From: Anabaena lutea FACHB-196
Lineage (GTDB): Bacteria > Cyanobacteriota > Cyanobacteriia > Cyanobacteriales > Nostocaceae
Length of the DNA: 64,000 nucleotides
Direction of reading: 5' to 3'
NCBI RefSeq assembly: GCF_014698305.1
Contig: NZ_JACJST010000002.1
Location: 248,001 to 312,000 of the forward strand
Positions 17,483 through 26,040 of this stretch are shown piece by piece. Below the pieces are notes generated by a model, which was given only the letters and a program-made list of their open reading frames with translations, had not been told where the DNA came from and did not search any database. Made by a program: the position numbers and the translations under genes. Position 1 is the stretch's first letter. Each line of letters opens with the position of its first letter.

Positions 17483-18991
17483 TTAACTATTCACTGGTAA
17501 CTGATTTAACGGTAAGGTAACAGTAAATAAAGTCCCCACACCAACTTGGCTGCTAATCTCAATTTTACCTTTGTGAGCATCAACACACCTTTTAACAATT
17601 ACTAAACCTAGTCCATTGCCTGGAATTGATTGGACATTGGAAGCTCGATAAAAAGAATCAAAAATTTTCTCCTGGTCGGTTTCAGGAATGCCAATGCCTT
17701 GATCTTGAACACGAAAAATTGCTGTGCCTGTCAATAAATTACAGGTCAAACTAAACTGAATCTTAGCATTTTCATGAGAGTATTTAGCTGCATTAGAAAG
17801 TAAATTTATGAATAAGTAATGTAAAAGTACTTCATCCATAACAGCATCAGTTTTATCGCTGTGACAGGTAAAGATGATTTCCGGGCAGCTAGATTCAAGA
17901 GTAGAAAATTCTTCTATTAAGTCTCGACAAAATTTTTCTAAATTAATGGTGGTTGGATTATATATCAGTTTGTCTGCCTCAGCCTTACCCATGAAAAGCA
18001 CATCTTCCATAAGTTTTTCCATGCTTTGCACAGCACCATAAATTCTGGTTAAATAAGTTTTTCTTTTTGTTTCTGTTAAATTATTGCCTTGAAGTTCGAT
18101 AAGTTCCACTGCAGTTTGAATTACAGTCAAAGGATTACGAAACTCATGGGAAACAGTTGATATAAATAGAGACTTGAGACGGTTCAATTCTTGCTCTTTT
18201 TTCAAGGCTTGCTCTAAGTATTCTTTTTGACGACGTTCACTCAGATCCCAGAACACAACCACTGCACCAGTGATCTCATTAGGTCTCCGTCTCAGTGGTG
18301 AAGCACTGTCACCAATAGGTACTTTTTTTCCGTATTTGGTAATTAAAGAGGTAAATTCTCCCAAATAAACAACCTGTTGCTCCCGTAGTACGGTGAATAC
18401 AGGATTTTCTATTATTTCTTCTGTAAGTTCATCAATAAGATGTAGTATATCTGATACATTTGTTCCCAGCGCTTCTTCTTGCTGCCAGCAAGTCAACTTC
18501 TGAGCGGCGGGATTCATAAATGTGACAATTCCCTGGTCATTGGTAGCAATTACTGCATCACTCATGGAGTTTAACAAGGTTGCTAACTGATCTCGATTTT
18601 CCCGCAGTTCACGTTCTAATTTATGTTGTGACAAAGCTATCTCAATCGATATACGTAAATCTTGGATAGTAAATGGCTTGACAACATAACCGAAAGGTTG
18701 AGTGATTTTGGCACGTTCTAAAGTATGATCATCACCATAGGCAGTCAGAAAAATCACAGGTATATCACACTGCTCACGAATATCACCAGCAGCAGTAATC
18801 CCGTCCATTTCGCCTTTCAGAATAATATCCATTAAAACTAGTTCTGGTTGAGTTTCTAATGCCTTAGCAATAGCAGCTTTTCCAGAAGAAGCCGTACCTG
18901 TAACAATGTACCCTAATTGATGTAATTGACTAGCAATAGTTCTAGCCACAATTATTTCATCTTCAACCACTAAAATTTTAGCTTGCCTCAT
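17483..18991 (-). CDS. hybrid histidine kinase: receiver-PAS-HisKA-HATPase
   Basis: A 502-residue cytoplasmic signalling protein. An N-terminal receiver domain (5-120) has the phosphorylatable Asp55 in VLMDIILKG and the conserved Lys105 in YVVKPF. A PAS domain follows (about 135-250), then a HisKA dimerisation domain with His282 in VSHEFRNPLTV, and an HATPase with DQGIGIP and GNGLGLVIVK. It starts 17 bases after the stop of the cyanobacteriochrome-type kinase on the same strand, so the two form an operon. The receiver is a natural phosphate acceptor for that upstream kinase, and this protein would then be the second kinase in a relay. Its final output regulator is not in the window. All catalytic residues are present. 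Confidence 0.93.
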   Translation of the reverse strand: MRQAKILVVEDEIIVARTIASQLHQLGYIVTGTASSGKAAIAKALETQPELVLMDIILKGEMDGITAAGDIREQCDIPVIFLTAYGDDHTLERAKITQPFGYVVKPFTIQDLRISIEIALSQHKLERELRENRDQLATLLNSMSDAVIATNDQGIVTFMNPAAQKLTCWQQEEALGTNVSDILHLIDELTEEIIENPVFTVLREQQVVYLGEFTSLITKYGKKVPIGDSASPLRRRPNEITGAVVVFWDLSERRQKEYLEQALKKEQELNRLKSLFISTVSHEFRNPLTVIQTAVELIELQGNNLTETKRKTYLTRIYGAVQSMEKLMEDVLFMGKAEADKLIYNPTTINLEKFCRDLIEEFSTLESSCPEIIFTCHSDKTDAVMDEVLLHYLFINLLSNAAKYSHENAKIQFSLTCNLLTGTAIFRVQDQGIGIPETDQEKIFDSFYRASNVQSIPGNGLGLVIVKRCVDAHKGKIEISSQVGVGTLFTVTLPLNQLPVNS

Positions 18992-19008
18992 TTGCTATGA
19001 AATTGTAC

Positions 19009-21429
19009 TCATGTTAACTGCGGAAATTGAATGTGGAATAATGTTCCCTGGTTGCGTTCTACAGTAATATTACCTTCTAATTGTTCTGTAACCAAGTCAT
19101 ATACTAACGAAAGACCCAAGGAATTAGTATTTTTCCAATCTAAACCTTCTGGCAAACCTATGCCATTATCTTGAACAACCAGTTCAATATTATTATCAAG
19201 TTTATGCAGTTTAATGATGATTAAACCCTGCTGTTGATTAGGGAATGCGTGCTTGATAGCATTGGAGATTAACTCATTAACAACTAAACCACAGGCGATA
19301 GCTTCATCAACATTTAATTTTACCGAATCTATCTGAGTTTCAATAATAATTTTATCAGGTACTATTTGATAAGAAGTCAGCAGACTAGATGTTAAATTAT
19401 TGATATATTCAAAAATATCAAGTTGTCCAATATTAGGAGAAGTATAGAGATTTTTGTGAATCAGAGATATTGACTCAATGCGATTTTGGCTTTCTCGGAG
19501 TGCTTTGATAACTTCCGTATCTTTGGTTGTGTGAGATTGAAGTTGTAGGAGACTAGAAACAATTTGCAAATTATTTTTAACTCGATGATGAACTTCCTTG
19601 AGCAGAACTTCTTTTTCAGCTAAAGCACTTCTTAACTGAACTTCTGCTTTTTGTCTTTGCTCAATTTCAATTTGAGCTTGTTGAAATATACTAGATTGTT
19701 GAATAGCGATGGCTATTTGTACTGTCAGTTGATCAAGCAAATCTAATTGATTTTCTTCCCATTCACGGGGTGCAGAACATTGGTGAGCAATGAGTAAACC
19801 CCAAAGACCAGAACCTGAATTTTCCCCACTTGATTCTAGTAAAATCGGGACAACTAAGTTAGCTTTGACTTCAAACTGTGCTAATAAATTAAGATGACAA
19901 TCAGTCAGTCCAGCAGTGTAAATATTACTAGTTGCTCGTTTCCGTCCTTGGTGATATTGTAATCCTGCACCTGATTGAAAACACATATCTTCAATTTTTA
20001 TTCCTAAAGCAACTGTCCATCCAGCAACTACAGATTCCGCTACAATTTGACCGCTCATATCTGGAGCAAACTGATAAACTACGACACGATCAACCTGCAA
20101 CAAGTCTCGTACTTCTTTAACAGTTGCATTTAAAATCTCTTGAAGATTAAGAGATTGACGAATGCGTTGAGCAATAGTTCGCATTAATTGCTCCCGTTCA
20201 GCTTGAGCCTTGAGTGCTTGCTCAGTTTGCTTGCGTGCTGTAATATCTTTACCAATACCAAGAGTTTCACCTTTAGGAAGCCGGACATTAGTCCAAGATG
20301 TATCCATTGTCCGACCATCGCGGAGATGATTTCTAAAGTCTTTCCAAACTGGTTGTGCAGACTCTATAAAATCAATTACTGATTGACGATATTCAAGATT
20401 AGGATATAATTCTGCAAAAACATCATAAGTTTGGAAATCTTGCAAATTCCAACCTAAAGTCTGCTCTAAATTTTGGTTTACCCACAAAATTTTACCATTA
20501 ATATCGTTCAGTGCAATCATCAAAGGAATGTTCTGGAATATGGATTGTAAAAACTCATTTTGTTCTCGGAGTTGAGTTTCAGTGTGTTTGCGTTTAGTAA
20601 TATCATAAAATACTATTAATATCACAATATCTTGATTAAAACTTAGATATTGCAGGGAAGTAATAGCCCAAATAAAAGAACCATCTTTTCTTTTAAAAAG
20701 AATTTCCTGTCCATGCAAATAGCCGTTGCTAGATAGAGTTTCTATGAGTGAATTTAATTCAGATATTTCATCATATAAATCTGCAATTTTAGTATTACAT
20801 AATTCTTCATAAGAAAGCTGGAATGTTTGCATTAACTCTGAGTTAGCATATAAAATCAACCCATCAGATACGCGAAAAATCATCAAAGGAATGGGAATGG
20901 CTTGTGTCAGATCCCTGATTTTGCTATGATCAGATTTTTTATTAAAATTTAGTTCTATATTGAGAATTACTTGTTTGCTGATATATTTTAAAGCTGTTTG
21001 TTCCTTAGCACTCAAGTTACGAGGAACAAAATCCATGACACACAAACAACCTAAAGCCACGCCACTAGAATTAATTAGGGGAACTCCTGCATAAAAACGC
21101 AAATAGGGTTCTGAGATAACAAGAGGATTATTCGCAAACCTTGTCTCCTGTAATGTATCGGGGATAATCAAGATTTCATTTTGGAGAATGGTATAACTAC
21201 CAAAACCAACATTTCGCGGAACTTCTGATACGGTTAGACCAACTTTTGATTTAAACCATTCCCGTTCAGCATCAACTAAACTAATGCAAGCAATAGGTGT
21301 TTCGCACAAATCGGCAGCTAGTTGGACTAAATCATCAAAAATTTCTTCAGATTCTGTATCGAGAATTCGATATTCATATAGTACTTTTAATCGATGGTAT
21401 TCATTTTCAGGTAATTGTATTTTATTCAT
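19009..21429 (-). CDS. predicted DXCF cyanobacteriochrome histidine kinase (GAF-PAS-PAS-GAF-HisKA_2)
   Basis: An 806-residue soluble sensor kinase. Domains in order: GAF (about 20-160), PAS (172-280), PAS (290-400), a second GAF (about 420-580), HisKA_2 with His615 in EVHHRVKNNLQ, and an HATPase (NELISNAIKHAF, DNGIGLP). The second GAF has the features of a bilin-binding cyanobacteriochrome: the canonical Cys511-His512 followed by LAQFEVKANLVVPIL, and a DMCF motif (481-484) giving a second Cys483. The 28-residue spacing between the two cysteines matches that of TePixJ (Cys494/Cys522), a DXCF dual-cysteine photoreceptor of the blue/green group. So a light sensor is inferred. It lies directly upstream of the receiver-containing kinase. 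Colour and output are unknown. Confidence 0.85.
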   Translation of the reverse strand: MNKIQLPENEYHRLKVLYEYRILDTESEEIFDDLVQLAADLCETPIACISLVDAEREWFKSKVGLTVSEVPRNVGFGSYTILQNEILIIPDTLQETRFANNPLVISEPYLRFYAGVPLINSSGVALGCLCVMDFVPRNLSAKEQTALKYISKQVILNIELNFNKKSDHSKIRDLTQAIPIPLMIFRVSDGLILYANSELMQTFQLSYEELCNTKIADLYDEISELNSLIETLSSNGYLHGQEILFKRKDGSFIWAITSLQYLSFNQDIVILIVFYDITKRKHTETQLREQNEFLQSIFQNIPLMIALNDINGKILWVNQNLEQTLGWNLQDFQTYDVFAELYPNLEYRQSVIDFIESAQPVWKDFRNHLRDGRTMDTSWTNVRLPKGETLGIGKDITARKQTEQALKAQAEREQLMRTIAQRIRQSLNLQEILNATVKEVRDLLQVDRVVVYQFAPDMSGQIVAESVVAGWTVALGIKIEDMCFQSGAGLQYHQGRKRATSNIYTAGLTDCHLNLLAQFEVKANLVVPILLESSGENSGSGLWGLLIAHQCSAPREWEENQLDLLDQLTVQIAIAIQQSSIFQQAQIEIEQRQKAEVQLRSALAEKEVLLKEVHHRVKNNLQIVSSLLQLQSHTTKDTEVIKALRESQNRIESISLIHKNLYTSPNIGQLDIFEYINNLTSSLLTSYQIVPDKIIIETQIDSVKLNVDEAIACGLVVNELISNAIKHAFPNQQQGLIIIKLHKLDNNIELVVQDNGIGLPEGLDWKNTNSLGLSLVYDLVTEQLEGNITVERNQGTLFHIQFPQLT

Positions 21430-21677
21430 TTTCTATAAATAGGATTTGGTAACAAAGTTATAAAAAAATAGTTAATTTCTTGTGAAAATCTGATAATTAA
21501 AGTTATTATCTCGCTATATTTTCATATGGAAACTGGTTTTTTCGGTAAACTTTATGACTTTCCACACATCATCTTAAGGTGAAATAAAAATTTGTATCAA
21601 AGAATATAGGATATATTCTCCGCAATTTTTACCCGTTCTCACATAATTTGTAACACATTGTTAAATATCAATAACTA

Positions 21678-23291
21678 ATGAGTAAATTTATGAAATTAGA
21701 CATATCATCCAAACTGAAACGCCGAGACTTTTTAATACAAGCTGCCATAAGTAGCAGTAGCATTATCGGGGCAAACCTGTGGTCAAAATCAGGTTTAGCG
21801 CACACACCTGCATTCATCACATTAGATAAAAATCGCCCTACTATTCCCTACGGTGTGGCTAGTGGCGATATTAACAGCAATAGCGGAGTGATTTGGAGTC
21901 GGAGCGATAGACCTGCAAGAATGATTGTAGAATATGCGACTGATGACAATTTTCGCAATCGTCGCCGGATTATTGGACAAGTCGCTGCGGCAAATACTGA
22001 CTTTACCGCACGGACATATCTGAATAATTTACCACCTGGTCAAGATATATTCTACCGAGTCACTTTCCAAGATATAGGTGATGAAAACATCTACAGCGCC
22101 CCTGTTATCGGACATTTGAAAACTGCTCCCCAAGGACGAGGACAGGATATATTTTTTGCTTGGTCAGGAGATACCGCAGGTCAAGGTTGGGGAATTAATC
22201 CAGAATGGGGTGGTATGAAAATTTACGAATCGATTCGTCAGCTAAACCCCGATTTTTTTATCCATTCTGGGGACACTATTTACGCGGATAATCCTATTCA
22301 AGCAGAGGTAAAGCTAGATGATGGTAGTATCTGGAAAAACATCACCACAGAGGAAAAGTCCAAAGTAGCAGAAACCCTCACAGAATTTCGAGGTAATTTT
22401 ACTTACAATTTACTAGATGAAAACATCCGTCGTTTCAATTCCCAAGTTCCTCAATTGGTGCAATGGGATGATCATGAAGTCAGAAATAATTGGTATCCTG
22501 GACAGATATTAGATGATAGCCGCTACACAGTTAAGGATGTTTCTCTATTAGCATCACGGGCAAAACAAGCATTTCAAGAATATAATCCTATCCGCTTTGA
22601 TGTCAAAGATCCAGAACGCATTTATCGTGCTTTTAATTATGGGCAATTACTAGAAATTTTTATGCTGGATAAACGCAGCTATCGGGGAAAAAATTCTCCA
22701 AATAACCAAAGTGTAATGAGTTCAGAAACAGCATTTCTTGGTAGTTCTCAATTACGTTGGTTAAAGAGCAAATTAAAGAACTCAAAATCCACTTGGAAAG
22801 TAATTGCTAGTGATATGCCGATTGGGTTAGTAGTACGCGATGGTAAAGCCAACTTTGAAAATGCTGCTAATGGAGACGGAAAAGCATTGGGAAGAGAATT
22901 AGAATTGGCAGATTTATTCCGCTTTATTAAAGACAACAATATCCAAAATGTGGTTTGGTTAACTGCTGATGTACATTATGCCGCATCTCATTATTATGAT
23001 CCTAACAAAGCTCAATTTACAGACTTTAAACCTTTCTGGGAATTTGTCGCCGGACCACTCAATTCGGGAACATTTGGACCGGCTCAACTTGATAATACAT
23101 TTGGTCCACAAGTAAAGTTTCAAAGTATCCCAGCCGATATGAAACAAAATCAACCACCAAGTGCAGGGTTGCAATTTTTTGGAACTGTAAAAATTGATGG
23201 AAAAACTGAAGTTTTAACTGTGACTTTGCATAATTTGGCAGGTGAAAAGCTTTATGGTCTAGATTTACAGCCAGAGGTTGATACTAATTAA
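21678..23291 (+). CDS. phoD: PhoD-type alkaline phosphatase, Tat-exported
   Basis: A 537-residue metal-dependent phosphodiesterase/phosphatase of the PhoD family. The N-terminus has a twin-arginine signal (KRRDFLIQAA, then a hydrophobic stretch ending near GLAHTP), so it should be folded before export. Phosphoesterase motifs: FFAWSGDTAGQG, FFIHSGDTIYAD, VQWDDHEVRNNWY and WLTADVHYAASHYY, which supply the metal-binding Asp/Asn/His residues. A beta-sandwich domain precedes them (40-150). Expected function is release of phosphate from organic phosphates in the periplasm, usually under phosphate limitation. I looked upstream for tandem CTTAACCT-like Pho boxes and found none, so control by SphR is not visible. 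Confidence 0.93.
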   Translation: MSKFMKLDISSKLKRRDFLIQAAISSSSIIGANLWSKSGLAHTPAFITLDKNRPTIPYGVASGDINSNSGVIWSRSDRPARMIVEYATDDNFRNRRRIIGQVAAANTDFTARTYLNNLPPGQDIFYRVTFQDIGDENIYSAPVIGHLKTAPQGRGQDIFFAWSGDTAGQGWGINPEWGGMKIYESIRQLNPDFFIHSGDTIYADNPIQAEVKLDDGSIWKNITTEEKSKVAETLTEFRGNFTYNLLDENIRRFNSQVPQLVQWDDHEVRNNWYPGQILDDSRYTVKDVSLLASRAKQAFQEYNPIRFDVKDPERIYRAFNYGQLLEIFMLDKRSYRGKNSPNNQSVMSSETAFLGSSQLRWLKSKLKNSKSTWKVIASDMPIGLVVRDGKANFENAANGDGKALGRELELADLFRFIKDNNIQNVVWLTADVHYAASHYYDPNKAQFTDFKPFWEFVAGPLNSGTFGPAQLDNTFGPQVKFQSIPADMKQNQPPSAGLQFFGTVKIDGKTEVLTVTLHNLAGEKLYGLDLQPEVDTN

Positions 23292-23387
23292 ATTTCAGAG
23301 GGAATAGGAAACGGGCAACAGGGAACAGAAAAAACTCATGTTTAAAAACAAAGGCTAAAACCCTTTTTCCCCCTGCGCCTTGCCCTC

Positions 23388-23428
23388 CTGCCTTATCCCA
23401 ACGACAATTTTTAACGCCAACCTACTTA
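23388..23428. repeat. 41-base dispersed repeat, copy 1
   Basis: Identical over 41 bases to 47077-47117 (core CCTTATCCCAACGACAATTT, then TTAACGCCAACCTACTTA). On the minus strand it starts at the stop codon of the SagB-type gene, so the repeat supplies that gene's TAA. A diverged third copy lies at 7665-7684 in the opposite orientation. The flanking poly-C/T stretch (23360-23387) is also similar between copies. Confidence 0.85.
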
Positions 23429-24958
23429 TCTTGGTCTGCCCAAAGTCGTGATATAGAGAACAGCTTCATCAGCAGGAATACCCAAAACATCATTTACTTG
23501 GTCGTCAAAGAAGCCACCAATACCGCTGACACCTAAATTCAAGCGAATTGCAGCTAAATTGAGTTTTTGTCCGAGATGTCCAGCATCCATGTGTAAATAA
23601 CGGTAAACCCGATCGCCATATTGAGCGATCGCAGATTTCAGGTCAGCGGTATGAAATAGTACCACTGCTGCATCCCGCCCCAATTCCTGACCTAAACATA
23701 GAAAATGTAGCTCACGTCGGAAATTTTTAAAGCGAATTTGTCTTAATTCTTGGGCTTTAGGTGCATAATAGTAACAACCTGAATCTAGTCCGTTGACTCC
23801 AGAAACTGCAATAAATGTTTCAATCAAATTCAGATCAAAATAATCTGGATAAGTATCTAAACTTTGGTCAATGTAATTTTGGGGTTGGTAAGTAAAATCG
23901 AGTAAAGCTTTGAGTTCATTTAAGGTTAAATCATCACCACTATAAGCGCGGGTAGAACGTCGATTATAGATAGTATTCTCTAATTCTGAAAGATTTTTGC
24001 CCCAATAAATGGAAGTAGTAACAGTGGAAACTTTGTCACAAAAAGGAAAATTATATTTATCCTCTAAAGATCTTTCTTGTTGTACCGTTGGCAAATTCGA
24101 CTTACCAGTTGTACTAGATGGAATTTGGGTATGTAAATGAAAATATTTCAGCAGTTCTCCATCGGGAATTGAAGGATAATTGGTTTCGGTATTTGAAGGT
24201 AAAGCAGTTTTTCCCAAGGGTAAATTTTGTTGAATATCTAACAAATCTGCCAACGCTAATACAGCAGTAGCACCTTCTTGTTGAGGATCAATATATAACA
24301 GATCATTGACTGCCTCATCTATAAAGCCACCGATTAAATGGGGGCGATAATCAGTAATGGCACCAGCTAACTCGATATTACCTAAAAGATGTCCTGTATC
24401 TAGAAAAATTCGGCGATAAGCTCTATCTTCATAACGCCATGCTGAACGATAAAAAACAGCAGTAGTGATCAGCGCAAGTTGGGTATTTTCTAAAGTGGGA
24501 TGCCACAAACAAGCGGTTTGTAAAGCTTGCCAAACATCATTTTCCCAATAATGCTTGAGAGAATGAGTCCGACATTGATAGTTATAAAGTCCCGGTGGCA
24601 GTAAAGGTGTACCACGGGAAACTACATATAGTTCAGCAGGGTATAAACCGCCTGCACTTGGCGCAGAACGCAAATATACTGCACTACCCATAGAAGGCAT
24701 TCTTGCCGTTAGTCCGTAGCTGCGAAACAGCAGTTGTGAAAGTCTCTGCCACCATTGAAAATCTGCATTATTGGCAAATGTCTCTGGTTTTTCTTGCAGA
24801 TAGGGTTTAAGGTCAAAATCAGAGCCAATTTTGTACTCTTTGAACGGTACTGGCTGTTTAGCCCAGTCTAACCTCTGACCTTTAGAGGCTAGAGTCTCAG
24901 GGTCATATTTAGTACGTTCGTGGTAATGTTGGGCAATGGATTGGTGTATTTCTGGCAT
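23426..24958 (-). CDS. SagB/ThcOx-type nitroreductase-family dehydrogenase, two-domain
   Basis: A 510-residue protein made of two nitroreductase-like halves. The first half (about 60-275) contains SAPSAGGLYPAELYVVSRG and LDTGHLLGNIELAGA; the second (about 325-510) contains YNRRSTRAYSGDDLTLNELKALLDF and HMDAGHLGQKLNLAAIRL, the usual FMN-binding elements. This double architecture is that of SagB/ThcOx oxidoreductases, which include azoline dehydrogenases of peptide natural-product clusters. No precursor peptide, cyclodehydratase or leader peptidase gene is nearby, so its substrate is open and it may have a housekeeping flavin role. Its stop codon is supplied by a dispersed repeat, and the C-terminus TTLGRPR looks natural. 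Confidence 0.85.
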   Translation of the reverse strand: MPEIHQSIAQHYHERTKYDPETLASKGQRLDWAKQPVPFKEYKIGSDFDLKPYLQEKPETFANNADFQWWQRLSQLLFRSYGLTARMPSMGSAVYLRSAPSAGGLYPAELYVVSRGTPLLPPGLYNYQCRTHSLKHYWENDVWQALQTACLWHPTLENTQLALITTAVFYRSAWRYEDRAYRRIFLDTGHLLGNIELAGAITDYRPHLIGGFIDEAVNDLLYIDPQQEGATAVLALADLLDIQQNLPLGKTALPSNTETNYPSIPDGELLKYFHLHTQIPSSTTGKSNLPTVQQERSLEDKYNFPFCDKVSTVTTSIYWGKNLSELENTIYNRRSTRAYSGDDLTLNELKALLDFTYQPQNYIDQSLDTYPDYFDLNLIETFIAVSGVNGLDSGCYYYAPKAQELRQIRFKNFRRELHFLCLGQELGRDAAVVLFHTADLKSAIAQYGDRVYRYLHMDAGHLGQKLNLAAIRLNLGVSGIGGFFDDQVNDVLGIPADEAVLYITTLGRPR

Positions 24959-25135
24959 ATTAATTTTAATATTCTAGGGTAGTCCTATTATTGATCTTGG
25001 CATTCATTAGCTCTATTATTTCGTGTTAATGAGTACAATCATCAAAATTAAAAATTAAAAATCAAAAATTAAAACCTAAAAATGAATTTTTTCTGATAAC
25101 CTTTCCAGTCACCTATCCGGGAGAAGATTGTCCAA

Positions 25136-25975
25136 ATGATGCCTGTACGTCAAACTCTATCAACGTCTGATATTCAACTTTCTTACCTAGAGTGGAATCA
25201 AGGCCAAGAACCATTACTGTTGTTACATGGTATGGCTGATAATGCTTTGGTTTGGTCTAGTTTGGGAGATTATTTGGCAGCAGATTACCATATAGTTGCA
25301 CCAGATATGCGGGGTCATGGTGAGAGTAGTAAGCCAGAGAGGGATTATACTTTTGAGAGTGCGATCGCGGATGTGGAAGCATTAATGGATAAACTGGGAT
25401 GGTCTGCTGCCCATATCGTCAGTCATTCTTGGACAGGTAAATTAGCCGCTATCTGGGCTAGACAAAACCCAGCACGCTTACGGAGTATCACCCTAGTAGA
25501 TCCCATTTTTATCTGGAAAATGCCCAGTTTCCTCAAAATTACATTTCCCCTGTTGTACCGTGTCTTACCTTTCCTCAAAAGCATGGGACCCTTTGCTAGT
25601 TACGAAGAAGCCGAACACAAAATCAGACAACTCAGCCAATATCAAAATTGGAGTTCTTTGCAACAGCAAGTTTTTCAAGCCGGAATTGAACAAAAACCCG
25701 ATGGTAGTTGGGGTAGCAAATTTACAATTGCAGCCCGTGATGGGATTTTTGACGCAGTCATGGAAGTACCAGGTTTTATTAACCCAGTTGAAACTCCTGC
25801 TCTATTTATACAACCAGAAAAAGGTGTAAACCGCCAAAATTGGCAAATTAAACCTTATCAAACTAACCTAAAAAATCTACATCTCTGCCAAGTTCCTGGA
25901 AATCATTGGCCATTTTTAAGTAACCCAGACGAATTTAATCAGACAGTCGCCACTTTTTTAGCAGCACAAAGATGA
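25136..25975 (+). CDS. alpha/beta-hydrolase
   Basis: A 279-residue soluble alpha/beta-hydrolase. Seen: the oxyanion-loop motif LLLLHGMADNALVW, the DMRGHGESSKP loop, the nucleophile Ser98 in VSHSWTGK (a serine replaces the first glycine of the usual GxSxG elbow), Asp122 in LVDPIFIW and His257 in PGNHWPF near the C-terminus. The triad is therefore present. The ATG at 25139 is an equal start candidate. Substrate is unknown. It lies 65 bases ahead of the Ser/Thr kinase gene on the same strand, so co-transcription is possible. Confidence 0.85.
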   Translation: MMPVRQTLSTSDIQLSYLEWNQGQEPLLLLHGMADNALVWSSLGDYLAADYHIVAPDMRGHGESSKPERDYTFESAIADVEALMDKLGWSAAHIVSHSWTGKLAAIWARQNPARLRSITLVDPIFIWKMPSFLKITFPLLYRVLPFLKSMGPFASYEEAEHKIRQLSQYQNWSSLQQQVFQAGIEQKPDGSWGSKFTIAARDGIFDAVMEVPGFINPVETPALFIQPEKGVNRQNWQIKPYQTNLKNLHLCQVPGNHWPFLSNPDEFNQTVATFLAAQR

Positions 25976-26040
25976 GATATTGTACTAATCATTAGTTACC
26001 AATCTTTTTTCAATTTTTAATTCTTAATTTTTAATTGTTT

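Noticed and set aside
23426-24958. SagB-type enzyme as evidence for a thiazole/oxazole peptide cluster
   Set aside because: No precursor peptide, YcaO cyclodehydratase, peptidase or dedicated transporter is nearby; the neighbours are unrelated housekeeping genes.
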